This document shows positions 33,792 through 44,800 of a DNA stretch of 64,000 bases, piece after piece. The stretch lies in contig JAULSR010000014.1 in NCBI GenBank assembly GCA_030512295.1, positions 22,501 to 86,500 on the forward strand. The letters are read 5' to 3'. Under the pieces are notes generated by a model. The model did no database searches and was not told the origin of the DNA. It was given only the letters and a program-made list of their open reading frames with translations. This DNA comes from Bombardia bombarda (lineage: Eukaryota > Ascomycota > Sordariomycetes > Sordariales > Lasiosphaeriaceae). Every line of letters begins with the position of its first letter. Position 1 is the first letter of the stretch. A program made the translations under genes and the position numbers.

Positions 33792-33898
33792 TGTTATATG
33801 AACAAGCGATTCTGAAAATTTGGTGGTGATCGGAGTAAAATTAGTGGAGGAGTTGTACGTTGAAATGGCGGTGTAAGTATGCGGGGTGGCCGGATTTA

Positions 33899-33941
33899 TG
33901 TGGCCGGAATGGGGGGTGGCCGGAATGGGTATACCAGACGT
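33899..33941 (-). repeat. Right terminal inverted repeat, 43 bp
   Basis: Perfect inverse match to 32109-32151. Confidence 0.95.
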
Positions 33942-33943
33942 TA

Positions 33944-35310
33944 TAGGCAGAGGTGGATGCCAGTGCCTCCCGCTTCTTGAGTTCTAGAATCAGAGGTGGA
34001 TGTCAGTGCCTCCCGCTTCTGGAGTTCTTTGTGTAGTGTGGTGTGATGTCGACATAAATGGATGCCAGTGCCTCCCGCTTCTTGAGTTCTAGAATCAGAG
34101 GTGGATGTCAGTGCCTCCCGCTTCTTGAGTTCTAGAATACAGGCAGAGGTGAGTGCCAGTGCCTTGAGTTCTAGAATACAGGCAGAGGTGGGTGCCAGTG
34201 CCTCGAATACAGGCAGGGGTGGATGCCAGTGCCTCCCGCTTCTTGAGTTCTAGAATCAGAGGTGGATGTCAGTGCCTCCCGCTTCTTGAGTTCTAGAATA
34301 CAGGCAGAGGTGGATGCCAGTGCCTCCCGCTTCTTGAGTTCTAGAATCAGAGGTGGATGCCAGTGCCTCCCGCTTCTTGAGTTGAGGTGGATGCCAGTGC
34401 CTCCCGCTTCTTGAGTTCTAGAATCAGAGGTGGATGCCAGTGCCTCCCGCTTCTTGAGTTCTAGAATACAGGCTAGAATACAGGCAGAGGTAGATGCCAA
34501 TGCCTCCCGCTTCTTGAGTTCTAGAATACAGGCAGAGGTGGGTGCCAGTGCCTCGAATACAGGCAGAGGTGGATGCCAGTGCCTCCCGCTTCTTGAGTTG
34601 AGGTGGATGCCAGTGCCTCCCGCTTCTTTGTGTAGTGTGGTGTGATGTCGACATAAATGGATGCCAGTGCCTCCCGCTTCTTGAGTTCTAGAATCAGAGG
34701 TGGATGTCAGTGCCTCCCGCTTCTTGAGTTCTAGAATACAGGCAGAGGTGGATGCCAGTGCCTCGAATACAGGCAGAGGTGGATGCCAGTGCCTCCCGCT
34801 TCTTGAGTTCTAGAATCAGAGGTGGATGTCAGTGCCTCCCGCTTCTTGAGTTCTAGAATACAGGCAGAGGTGAGTGCCAGTGCCTTGAGTTCTAGAATAC
34901 AGGCAGAGGTGGGTGCCAGTGCCTCGAATACAGGCAGGGGTGGATGCCAGTGCCTCCCGCTTCTTGAGTTCTAGAATCAGAGGTGGATGTCAGTGCCTCC
35001 CGCTTCTTGAGTTCTAGAATACAGGCAGAGGTGGATGCCAGTGCCTCCCGCTTCTTGAGTTCTAGAATCAGAGGTGGATGCCAGTGCCTCCCGCTTCTTT
35101 GTGTAGTGTGGTGTGATGTCGACATAAATGGATGCCAGTGCCTCCCGCTTCTTGAGTTGAGGTGGATGCCAGTGCCTCCCGCTTCTTGAGTTCTAGATTA
35201 CAGGCAGAGGTGGATGCCAGTGCCTCCCGCTTCTTGAGTTCTAGAATCAGAGGTGGATGCCAGTGCCTCCCGCTTCTTGAGTTCTAGAATACAGGCAGAG
35301 GCGGTTGCCA
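33944..35310. repeat. Right part of the interrupted 48-bp minisatellite
   Basis: Continues the array of 31350-32106 with the same units. Segments of several hundred bp are repeated (33960-34360 resembles 34800-35080), showing block duplication. Confidence 0.97.
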
Positions 35311-35840
35311 TCTCTCCAAATGGATAGATACCTAGGTACCTGGTATCGAAGTGGGGCGAAGTTGCACCAATGTCAAGACATCGAGAGTTCTGTCTCGACA
35401 AGTCTTTGGGCATACAGTAAATGAAAGGCCACCAATAACTGCTTGACAGATCGGATAATAGACTCACAGTTTTTCTAGTTTCGATGAGATCAATCGCATC
35501 AATAGCATCGTATGTGAAACGTGTTTGTGAATCCTCCCTCGAGTGAAATGGGTGCCCTGACTTTGGAATTGTAACATGAAGCGCCGAGCCGCTACTCCAA
35601 ATCCATCACAAGTCCGCAAAACGTGTCACGCCAATTGTTAATTTTTTTTCATGACCTTTGTTTTGTGATGTAGACCGTTGATCCTAGTACCGCGCAAAAA
35701 AAAAATTCATGCAGTTGTGATGTAGCAGCAAAAAGCGAGCAGGATCGTCCGAAAAATGTCCAGCCCCCTGTACACCGCCCCGCCGAAAAACGATCCTTCC
35801 CTTGGTCTTCATCCTCCCGCCATGATCAAGTCGACTCCGC
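35311..35840. other. Intergenic, 3' flank of the eL37 gene
   Basis: Unique sequence with CTAGGTACCTGG near 35330 and short A and T runs near 35645 and 35700. No gene seen. Confidence 0.5.
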
Positions 35841-36608
35841 TCATGCGGCGGTGCTCTGGCGCGCCCGATTGTCCCTGGCGGTGCCGGTGTGGAAGCCGTT
35901 CCTGAACTTTCTCGCGACAGTGCTGAGGTGTCTCATCCGGCCGGTACCGGTGACCTTTCTGCGCTTGGCCTTCTCGGACCAGTTGTCTGTATTACCCCCC
36001 CAGGTCAGCACCGTATTTTCCAAACCCAACCGTGTCATCAACGGCTGCAAAAGGGGATCCAGGTTGGTTCACAACGTACACTTGCGGATCTTGGCGGCGG
36101 GGTATCCGCAAGACGAGCACTCCTTCTTCTGGTTGTGCAGAGAGCGGCGTCTGGTGGGTTGGATAACAAAGTCAATATTCTGGCCGTCCAACGCGAATCG
36201 TTCTCTGGTCGAGTCGATCTTCGTTTTGTTTTCGCGATCGGGGAATTCGGATTTTCGGAACTTACCCGCAGCGTCTGCAGAGACCGTGGGTCTTGGTGTG
36301 GCTATCGATGAGGTGGGTTCAGGATGCCGTGCTACTCAAATCATGACGGGTGGGCATTCAAACATACCGCTTGCCAAAGCTGGAAGTTCCCTTGGCTGTT
36401 GATGGAAGTCAGCAAAGCTCTGCCCCTCAAACTCGTGCTTATCCAGTGTGCAAGTATCGAGCCCAGGTCCAACGGTGATATGTCATGTCTCTCGATTCGC
36501 GACATGTTGTGTGTGCAGAAGTCGAGGAAAGGGCAATTGAAATGCGAAGAAAGATCGGGATCGGGCATAGCTTGCGCTGGCCGAGGGAGGGAGTGAGAAC
36601 CTACACAT
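35841..36608 (-). CDS. RPL37: 60S ribosomal protein eL37, five exons, 94 aa
   Basis: Exons: 36608-36605, 36395-36368, 36301-36266, 36150-36080 and 35986-35841; introns of 209, 66, 115 and 93 bp. All borders are GT-AG and the join gives [20 protein letters not shown] with no correction. The zinc-ribbon cysteines are C19, C22, C34 and C37, at the canonical eL37 positions (LCRRCG and ECSSCG), followed by the RNA-binding core ([20 protein letters not shown], then [12 protein letters not shown]). The C-terminus ([12 protein letters not shown]) differs from the usual KGARGP ending. Exon 1 is only four nucleotides (ATGT); its ATG sits in a good fungal context (CCGCCAAAATG), and a first intron right after the start codon is common in fungal ribosomal-protein genes. 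The tiny exon 1 is the least certain part. Confidence 0.92.
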
Positions 36609-37072
36609 TTTGGCGGCAGCTCTATTATTTCAGACAGTCAGTACGGGCTGGCGTTTGTTCGAGGGCGCGCGGTGCGGCGGAAAATTACCTTCGTCGTCGG
36701 TGATAGGAGGGGGGGGGGGACAATTGTGATAAGTTGCAGTTTCTCTCAAGTCGGGGGAATCGCGAAAAATTTTGGGAATTGTGCGGGTGGCTTGTGTTTT
36801 TTTTCGCTTAGGGCTGCTGGGCTTCCAGCCACGGCCGGCCAATGAGCCACATGTGGCTGAGGCAGGCAGGCAGGCAGCCCCCGTTCTTGCACGAACAAGT
36901 CGGACCCACTTATCCACCTTTTCATTCGCGACGGCCCCATTACCGTGCAAGTACCAAGTAGCCCGCCCAGATGTACCTTCCTTCAAGGGGCATTTAGCGA
37001 ACAAGGGGCATTTAGCGAACAAGGGGCATTTAGCAAATGATTTAGCAAATGATTGTTTTCTACATACATCTA
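36609..37072. other. eL37 promoter side and convergent-gene spacer
   Basis: Contains an 11-G run (36709-36719), a CAGGCAGG repeat near 36865, and three copies of an 18-bp AACAAGGGGCATTTAGCG unit (36978-37035). No gene seen. The last part is the 3' flank of the ELP6 gene. Confidence 0.5.
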
Positions 37073-37696
37073 TCAGCCTCGCTCGAGGACGCAGACCCCG
37101 CCGTGGCCTCCTATATAATAAAGATATTCCTTGTCCTCTATCGGCATGCCAGAATCGTCACCACCGCCGCCCGTGATCCTCATAACCCCGCTCACCTCCT
37201 TTGCAGCGCCCGTGTCGAGCACTCTCAGACTGAGTACCATCTTGGCCTCATGCGCCAGAGACCTGACGAACGTGGCGTGCTCCTTCTCCAGGGCCGTCGT
37301 CTGGGCAACGACAAGTGGCTCATCAGCAGCCAAGGTAAGGATGGTCGTATGAACTTTCTGTTTTGAAAAAAGGGTGAGATGTCAGCATGCATCGCATTGC
37401 AAATACATATGTATAGACAAATACTATATATATATATATGCATGGCCCACGTACCTCTCTCAGGTCTAGTAACAGCTCGTGTACTGTCTGCTCTGACACA
37501 CCATCCTGCTCTCCCGCGGCGGCGAGCAGAAGGTCAAATTGGTCAATCACCAGCACAACCTTTCCACTCCCCGCACCAGTGCTGCTGCTGGTGCTGCTGC
37601 TGCTGCTGCTGCGCGCCCGGAGAAGCCCATCCACCGCACCGTGCAACACCTTGCGTAGATGAGCAATATTTGAACTTGTCAGGGTCTTTTTCCATC

Positions 37697-37746
<50 letters not shown>

Positions 37747-37989
37747 CCAACCTGCTCTACTATCCTCCTGCCGCTGCGATCAGGGAGAGCACGAGCGCCC
37801 GCTGCTGCTGCTGCTGCTGCCGGTGTTGGTGCTGGTGCCGCCGAGGAAAACAGACTTGTGCTGAGCCCCTCGACATATCCAAACTTTCCCCTGCGCGCAA
37901 GCGACACGATGTCCAGGCCCAGGCGGGCGGCGGAATGCTTCCAGAAAGTGAAGTCCCGTAGGAAGCTGACGAGGAGGACGCTCGCTTCT

Positions 37990-38023
<34 letters not shown>

Positions 38024-38219
38024 TTTTTTTATCTCTATGCGCTGCTGCTGTTGTTGCGGCTGCGGAGGGGGGAGGTTTGAGAAAGGAGTACAGGTAGTGC
38101 AGGGTGAGCCAGTTGGTGCTGGCGCCGAGGATGCCTGTGAGGAGGACCAGGGCGCCGGTCTCGTCGGGGAGCTGGAGGTATGGCTGCATGGGTGGTGGGG
38201 GCATGGTGCGCGATGTCAT
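37073..38219 (-). CDS. ELP6: Elongator complex protein 6
   Basis: Subunit of the Elp456 ring of Elongator, which supports the wobble-uridine modification of tRNAs. Exon 1 (38219-37455) and exon 2 (37357-37073), 97-bp phase-0 intron, 349 aa. The RecA-like ATPase-fold (inactive in Elp6) landmarks are PDETGALVLLTGILGASTNW, ASVLLVSFLRDFTFWKHSA, GKVVLVIDQFDLLLAA, then TVHELLLDLRE, ILTLAADEPLV and SLAHEAKMVLSLRVLDTG. Compared with the usual Elp6 it carries triplet-encoded insertions: Asp10, poly-Ala, a Gln tract of about 16, and poly-Ser. The start was set at the first ATG of MTSRTMPPPPMQPYLQLP; the ATG 30 bp further in is also possible. Confidence 0.88.
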
Positions 38220-39310
38220 ATGCGGTTTTTGGGAGCTTGGGTTGTGAGGGGTGAGCGAGGTGGGGTGGCTTGCTGGTTTCCTAGATAGGGTAACACTGGT
38301 ATGTAGGTCACTGGTATGTAGGTGGTTTATTTGATAATATTGCTTGGTTGTTGTTCGTATTTTGGCAAGGTGATTATTTGAGCCAGCTTCTGTACACAGT
38401 AGTTCATAGTTCCTTTTTTTTTTGGTAAGCTTTGCCAACTGGCTAACCCACCACCCGCCACCTAATTTTGCAGCGCTTGTTCTCTGTGATCCGCAATTTT
38501 GCCCAGACCGTATTTTTTTCTGCCACCTACCCTGCCCACCTACCTAGGTACCTAGGTACCTACCAAGTGCAATATTGGAGCGATTTTACCCGCCTTACTA
38601 CTGTAGCCAAGTTTCATCCATGCAACCCACCTACTACTTACTACTAGGGACTACTATTACCAACGATGCCCTTAGTTTTCGGGAACAGGTCCAGTACTAT
38701 AAATGGCCTGCAGCGCGTCTCCCCTGCCTAGATCAGCTCATCGCACCAAGTAGGTATGTTCCGGGCGGCTACATACACTACTGGTACACTACTGGCCTTG
38801 ACAATCTCGGATAAAAAATCTGAACGACGCGAAGTTGAGACATCGAATGGCATGTTCAGGCAAACCGTGCTGGTGGGTTTTTGAAATACTGTGTAGTTGG
38901 TAGCCAATTGAGCAATGAGAGAGAGAGAGGTACACGAAAAATACGCGGCTATATCTGGTCTTGTTGTGCTTCGTTTCGGTCGTGGCCCAGGAAGAAACTT
39001 CTGGCTCCCCGAACTTACAGGGGTTTAGGCGCAACATAAACACGCACTGGCTGGTGAGTTGTCTCGAAAGGTGTGGTAGGGATTATACTCCCCCAATCAT
39101 TAGGTCCGACACAGCCCGTTACTAACAATAAAATACCTAGGTAAATACCTGTGGATATCCGACGGCGGCATTTGGAGTTCTGCACTTTTTACCTTTCTTT
39201 TTATCTCTCATTTTCTTTTTATCTCTCATTTTCTTTTTATCTCCCATACAAGCGAGGCAACTCGACTCACAAAGCCTCGTTATCAGACTATATACAACGC
39301 AATCAACGCA
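38220..39310. other. Intergenic, nothing coding recognised
   Basis: Contains CTAGGTAC palindromic repeats near 38540-38560, TTTTTATCTCTCATTTTC repeats near 39195-39245, otherwise unique sequence of mixed composition. It is the promoter side of ELP6. Confidence 0.5.
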
Positions 39311-39536
39311 ATGCAAGGTAGGTCCAATCTAGAAACCATCGATCCCGTGTGTACATGCGCATTCAGTGTACATTTAATAACCAACTCTCATAGAAATTAA
39401 AAACTCTCAACACTCGCTTCGCCGGGAGACGAGAAAGATCGTCGGTATACAAATAATCGATGGTCGCTGCATAGATAAGAACAAGCTCTCTCATCTTCTC
39501 GTCCAGAAGTTTGGCAAAGATGCCTTCCAAGCAGAG
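39311..39536 (+). CDS. Possible 5' exons of a small hypothetical gene (3' end unresolved)
   Basis: A seven-base exon (ATGCAAG, 39311-39317), a 76-bp intron with clear GTAGGT donor and TAG acceptor, and exon 2 from 39394 give MQEIKNSQHSLRRETRKIVG followed by IIDGRCIDKNKLSHLLVQKF and GKDAFQAE. The peptide has a protein-like composition and the splice sites are good. Beyond 39536 a GTCTGT donor may start another intron, but I cannot settle the next exon; reading on in frame gives a short Cys-rich tail and a stop at 39607-39609. Not recognised as a family. Could be a chance frame. Confidence 0.35.
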
Positions 39537-40545
39537 GTCTGTGGAAGAAAGCCGCGTCTGTTTATGCCTTGTTTCTGTGCTCGTTTACTGACAAAAGTTG
39601 TGTATGAGTGAAGATGCGTCATAACAAGTTCTTCATTCGCGCCCGGTCAAGGCTAACAGAGGTAGATGACGACGCTTATCGTGAGGGGTAATCGATTATG
39701 TCAGCTAACCGAACTAGGACGAAATTCGGACATGTTTTCACTAGTTGCCTGTATTATGCTAGGGTTATGTGGGAGAAATGTGCACCTTTGTGTTATGTGG
39801 GAGAAATGTGCACCTTTGTGTTATGTGGGAGAAATGTGCACCTTTGTGTTATGTGAGGAGAAATGTGCACCTTTGTGTGATGGTAGCATGCAACTATTTA
39901 CAGTATTGAAAGGCTTTTTCGTCTGTAACCACCAGATCAGTTTCTTACTCGCGTCGAAATTTCGGTGAAGTTGCCGATGGCACCTTTTGACTCTTGCTCG
40001 ATTGTACAATCAGAGATGTTCGCAACAATCAGAGATGCTCGCAACAATCAGAGATGTTCGCAACAATCAGAGATGTTCGCACGAACTCGATTCAACAGAG
40101 CAGGTTCGATGCGTACACAGTAGCAGAAAGTGCAGGGTTATCTTGCATCTGACCCACACACACTCTTTACACTAGGGAGGGCAGTTAGGGGGGGGATGAG
40201 ATCACTATTGAGTAATGGAGTCCAATCAGAGATTTGTTGTGACCCAACATGACACAACATGAATCCACCCTGCGGCGACTGATGGGCGACTGATGGTTTG
40301 ATGGGTTGGCTGGGGCTTTCCTGCTCCGCTCCTCGACAGCGCCAGCGCCAGCGCCAGCCCAAACACGACCTGCATTACTGCATTACTGCATTACTTACTG
40401 CATTACTTACTGCATTACTTACTGCGTTACTTACTGCATTACTTACTGCGTTACTTACTGCATTAAACAACCCCCCCAATCCCGCTCGTATCATGCTCCC
40501 GAACTACCACTCCGAACCACCACCTCGAACCACTAACCTCTCCTC
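39537..40545. other. Spacer with three short minisatellites
   Basis: A TGGGAGAAATGTGCACCTTT repeat with a 28-29 bp unit (39765-39882), a 20-bp CAACAATCAGAGATGTTCG unit (40008-40085), and a 12-bp TGCATTACTTAC unit (40374-40465) that ends 80 bp before the next start codon. Confidence 0.85.
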
Positions 40546-41032
40546 ATGGCGCCTCAGAAGCGCACAAGGCAACAAGCGGGCTGCCTCTCCTCCTCCGAGA
40601 GGGGGAGCCTCCCCCGAAATCCGCTAGCGAAGAGGATTAAAACGAGGACCGACCTTGATCCTGACAACTGGGAAACGCCTCCCGAATATTGGGACCGGCT
40701 GTCCAAGATCGTGCCGACCCGCGGAGCCTTGAGAGAACTCGACCGTCGCGCGGAGCTTTCACAGACAGGACTTCCGCGCTTCTTCCACTACTCCCCCGCA
40801 TACACCACCACAAGCACGTCCGGAGCCGCCACCAGAGCAGTCACCAGAGCGCTCGCTCAAATGGCGAGGCACGGCGGTCCAGACCTATCTGACCTTAGAG
40901 GAGTGGGTGATGATCATGACAAAATTTTCCTTGGGCAGAAATGCTCTCTGACAATGAGAATCCAGTACCCCCATCCGCCTACGCCCAGTCCTGCTCCCGT
41001 TATCATGATGAGCTCAGAGCAATCCTCGCAAA

Positions 41033-41070
<38 letters not shown>

Positions 41071-42348
41071 CAATCGCCCACCCCAGCTTCGACGCAACCC
41101 ACCTTGGCGGCCACAACCACAGCCAAGTCGAAGAAGTCGACGGTATACAGCTGCAATTTCGAGCAGCACTTGACAGACCATGGCGTTTATGGGTTGACGA
41201 ATTTGTCCAAAAAGCCGAACCTGCCAGAGGAAATCAAAAAGGCTTTGGCAGCCCCGAGGCGGTCGCTCTCGCCGTCGCAGTTTTCCGATGGCGCCTTTGA
41301 AATGTTCCGGGACGTCAATCTCCAGGTTGAGGAGGACGACGACGTCCTGGTCTATCTGTTGCCGACAATCCTTGGGCCCAACGGAGCCAGCCACCCATGC
41401 GCAAGAAACACAATATTTAGCAATCTCGAACCACTCACAGACGGATCAATCGTCCCGGCCAAGCCCGACCTGTACTATGGAGCTTTTCCCGGGGAGCTGT
41501 CCCGGTCTGTCCGCAGTGAGCTCGAGCATCACATCATCCCATCTTCCATGGACGACGACCAGCTGCTCATGGCGTCAAACTTCTCCCTCGAGGCCAAAGG
41601 CCCAGATGGCAGCTCCTCGGTGGCAACCCGGCAAGCTTGCTACAACGGGGCACTCGGATCACGCGCTATGCACAGCCTGCAGAACTACGGCGAAGAAGAG
41701 CCCGAGTACGACGGCAACGCATACACGTTCAGCTCGACATATCACGGCGGCATGCTCAGTATATATGCCCATCACCCCACGGCGCCGACGGACGACGGAG
41801 AGCGGCCCGAGTACCACATGACGGAGATAATATCTCCCAGCATGGTACGCGATCGTGACTCATTCGTCCAGGGCGCCACCGCGTTCCGGAACGCGCTGGA
41901 TCTAGCGAAGCAGTATCGCCACAACTTCATCCAGGCTGCAAACAGCAGAGCATCACAGCAGGCCACTGCAGCTGCTGCCCAAGGCGATTCAGCAGCAGTC
42001 GCAGCTCAGCTGGATCTCGACGAGGAGGAGGAGGAGGAGGAGGAGGAGGAGGAGGAGGAGAAGAGTGCCGGCGAATTCCTCCATCACTCGGAATACCCTC
42101 CACCACCACGACGCACTCCCGACGAGCCTGCTGCTCCTGGGGTTGCAAATATCGACGGCTGCAGCCGGGCTGCACTGCCCGAACTCGGCGACACGACAAC
42201 TCGCCTCGCATCCAGTAGTCCCCCACCCGATTTCGCCGCCAACCGCCCAAAACGGCAGAGGCAGCCACCAAGTCCTGACTCGAAATTTGCCACCCAAAGC
42301 CCCCCGTCCAAGAGTCGCTATCCCCGTAGGATACGTGGGAAAATCTAG
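40546..42348 (+). CDS. DUF7924-like fungal protein, possibly with a PD-(D/E)XK-type fold, 600 aa
   Basis: Single exon starting MAPQKRTRQQAGCLSSSERG. The central domain reads AKPDLYYGAFPGELSRSVRS, IIPSSMDDDQLLMASNFSLE, AKGPDGSSSVATRQACYNGA and LGSRAMHSLQNYG, which I recognise as the DUF7924-type domain of many fungal hypothetical proteins. The PD, LEAK and later GG-YAHHP elements resemble a PD-(D/E)XK nuclease core; that is inference. The N-terminus is basic and Ser-rich and the C-terminus ends with arginine-rich RYPRRIRGKI, consistent with nuclear entry. Two tracts, Gly of about 12 (GGC repeats) and Glu of about 14 (GAG repeats), interrupt the linkers. A TGCATTACTTAC minisatellite lies upstream. 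Confidence 0.75.
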
Positions 42349-42371
42349 AGGTTACCTGTCTTTGGTCTTAT

Positions 42372-42720
42372 GTGGATGAAGTTGAACGGATGTGGATGGA
42401 AACGTACTGACAAGAGGGGAGGAGATCAAGACTGATCGGAAGGAATGGACTCTGTAAAATTGTCTGGACGAAAACAAGTCTGTCATTATTCGTTAGTATT
42501 CTGGTGTGGATGGAAACGTACTGACAAGACTGACAAGAGGGGAGATCAAGACTGATCGGAAGGAGTGGACTCTGTAAAATTGTCTGGACGAAAACAAGTC
42601 TGTCATTCGTTATATTCTGGTGTGGATGGAAACGTACTGACAAGACTGATCGGAAGGAATGGACTCTGTAAAATTGTCTGGACGAAAACAAGTCTGTCAT
42701 TATTCGTTAGTATTCTGGTA
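42372..42720. repeat. About 105-bp tandem repeat, three copies
   Basis: Unit contains GTGTGGATGGAAACGTACTG, GATCGGAAGGAATGGACTCT and GTCTGGACGAAAACAAGTCT; begins 24 bp after the stop codon of the DUF7924-like gene. Confidence 0.95.
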
Positions 42721-43805
42721 GCGTATGTAATGCAGTAAATGGTTTTTGACGTGATGCGGCCATCGCCAAGGTCGCTCTTCAGGAGAAGAGCTTCCGCTCG
42801 CAAGAATTTGCGTATTTGTTCTATCAAACCAAACGTCCGTAGGGGAAACCGCACGCTGAATATCGCCCAGGACGGCATCTTTCACCTTGGCGTCATGGAG
42901 GACGGTTGAGACGCCGTCTCTGTTGCTTCTCGTCTCTGTTGCTTCTCGTCTTGGATTGCTCCCACCTGTCGCTTTTTTTGTTTCAAAGATGAGTCTCCAG
43001 GTACCTTCTTCGGCTTTCCTCCATTGGAGCCTCTGGGATATTCGTCGACTATCTGAAGTATCGGATTGACACCTTGTTCAGTTTCTCTGGCAAAGATGGA
43101 GTCACTGTTGGCTTTTCATTGTTGCAAATAGTATATTGATTCTATTATTGAGGCTAGCGGGTGTGAGGAGGGCCATCTCGACCGCGTTCTTGCGCACAAC
43201 TTGCTATAATACCTCACCACCATTTCCCGAAGCTATTGATACACATACATACTCGCACAGGAACAGCAGTAAGCCAAGAGAGCAGAGATATGGAATGATG
43301 GTATCTTGAGTACGATGCCAGCATATAATATTAAGGAACATGTTTGGGATGGAGGCATATCCGGCCGGGGGTGGCGAACAAGACAGACCGGTGTTGTTTG
43401 TCGCCATGACTTTTACAGAGAGTGGTGGACGAAATGAGGTATTGATGGGGTGCTTTGGGACTGGACCCGAGGTACAAACGAGTCAAGAGAATACGAGTCA
43501 AGAGAATCAGGTAGAACGGCACGCGGCGCTGCTTAGCCTCTGTATGCTTAAGTTAGACTATTGAAACTACAATATACTAGCCCAGCCTCGCGACCTGGGC
43601 AGTGTGGACAAGGGCACGGGTAAACACAGAGTAGTCAACGAATACTAAAGACAGGTCGCAGCAGTCAAAAGATACTCGATTAATTTTGAATTCAAACAGT
43701 CTGTCCTTGTTTTGCTGACTTCTAATGAACTAATGATCGTGAGGTCATGTATGTCAATCTGAATAACCATTGAAAACGCGCCCATCCGAGAAGGCGCGCT
43801 TCCAG
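42721..43805. other. Intergenic, nothing recognised
   Basis: Unique sequence. Short duplications only: CTCTGTTGCTTCTCGT near 42915 and GAGTCAAGAGAATAC near 43480. Frames on both strands are under 100 codons without recognisable motifs. Confidence 0.5.
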
Positions 43806-44475
43806 CTACATCTTTTTGTCATCCTCCAGTTCCTTCAGGAACTCCAGTTCCTTCAGGAACTCGGTGGGTTCGTTTGGATCATTTGATCTCAGGAAAAGGT
43901 CAATATCTTGTACTTGGGCCTGTGGAATCGGCGTCAAATCGATTTCACAATAAAGATGGGCTCGAGTGTTTGTCTGCGGGGTCTGTACTTACGTCGCTGA
44001 GCTTTCCCCCTGGGAGGCTGACCACGTACTTCTCCTTGAGCACTGTGTACTTTTCCTCAAGAACCTGGTTTACCTACTGAAACGTCAGCTGGGTTAGCCA
44101 TATCATGACTTCGGTGGCTATGTGCAACGTGGCTGGATTTTTGTGCCAGTGCGTGCGAGTCAAATTCCGTCGCCGGTTGGGGTACACAGTACATGGCTGG
44201 TGCGGCCAGCGGCACAGGAGAATCCAACGCACCTCACCCTCCGTCTTGTCAGGAAAGAATTCCAGCCAAAGATACTTGCGGAGGTCTTCCCATTTTAGCT
44301 TGCTTGTAGGAATAGTAACAATCCCGTATCTTCTGGACCTTAACAGTGAGCTTTGGTGGACAGATCTGTTGCCATGGTCTCCAGTATCGCGCTGCTCAGC
44401 CTCCTCGGGATTTGACTGCCGACGTTGGGGGCCAAGAGCTGGCGCTGGCGCTGGCGCTGGCGTTGGCGTTGGCAT
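43806..44475 (-). CDS. Small three-exon hypothetical protein, about 145 aa
   Basis: Exons 44475-44233, 44073-43993 and 43919-43806; introns of 159 bp (branch CTGAC) and 73 bp, all GT-AG and phase 0. The joined reading is RYGIVTIPTSKLKWEDLRKY, LWLEFFPDKTEGE, VNQVLEEKYTVLKEKYVVSL, PGGKLSDAQVQDIDLFLRSN, then EFLKELEFLKELEDDKKM. The last part includes an exact 15-bp duplication (FLKEL twice) and looks like an acidic coiled coil. The N-terminus holds a PAPAPAPA repeat; the chosen ATG precedes it, but the frame is open further upstream and an earlier exon is possible. No family recognised. Three independent junctions that keep the frame make a real gene likely. Confidence 0.6.
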
Positions 44476-44667
44476 CTTTGGAAAGACCGATGTGGGTTGG
44501 TGATATTGAGTTTGATGGGGAAAAAAAAAGCCTGGTGAGGCCGAATTGTTGAAAGGCTCAAGAGTTGACGAGGAGGATGATCTAGATGGCCCGGGGGTCG
44601 GCCGCCAACTGGCTCGGTCACTTGGTTGGCTCGGCCAAATTGGCTCGGTCACTTGGCTGACTCGCCC

Positions 44668-44686
44668 TTTTTTTTTTTTTTTTTTT
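44668..44686. repeat. T19 homopolymer
   Basis: Borders the CCAATTGG minisatellite. Confidence 0.95.
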
Positions 44687-44800
44687 AATTGGCTGGCTCG
44701 CCCAATTGGCTGGCTCGCCCAATTGGCTGGCTCGCCCAATTGGCTGGCTCGCCCAATTGGCTGGCTCGCCCATTTGGCTGGCTCGCCCAATTGGCTGGTT
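44687..44800. repeat. 17-bp minisatellite with palindromic CCAATTGG
   Basis: Seven copies of AATTGGCTGGCTCGCCC; five junctions read CCAATTGG, giving a CCAAT box on both strands. It lies 210-325 bp upstream of the 145-aa gene's presumed ATG. Confidence 0.95.

Larger units (their letters stand above)
32109..33941 (-). mobile_element. Fot1/pogo-type DNA transposon, 1833 bp, complete ends
   Basis: Both ends carry the same 43-bp terminal inverted repeat starting ACGTCTGGTATACCCATTCC (32109-32151 and 33899-33941), with an internal CATTCCGGCCAC duplication. The element is flanked by TA on both sides (32107-32108 and 33942-33943), the target duplication expected of the pogo/Tc1-mariner group. It carries one minus-strand transposase frame and has inserted within a unit of the surrounding minisatellite. 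Exact end identity suggests fairly recent insertion, yet the transposase has two stops. Confidence 0.95.

Noticed and set aside
35851..36402. A 183-codon plus-strand frame
   Set aside because: It is antisense to the eL37 exons and introns, which explain the region.
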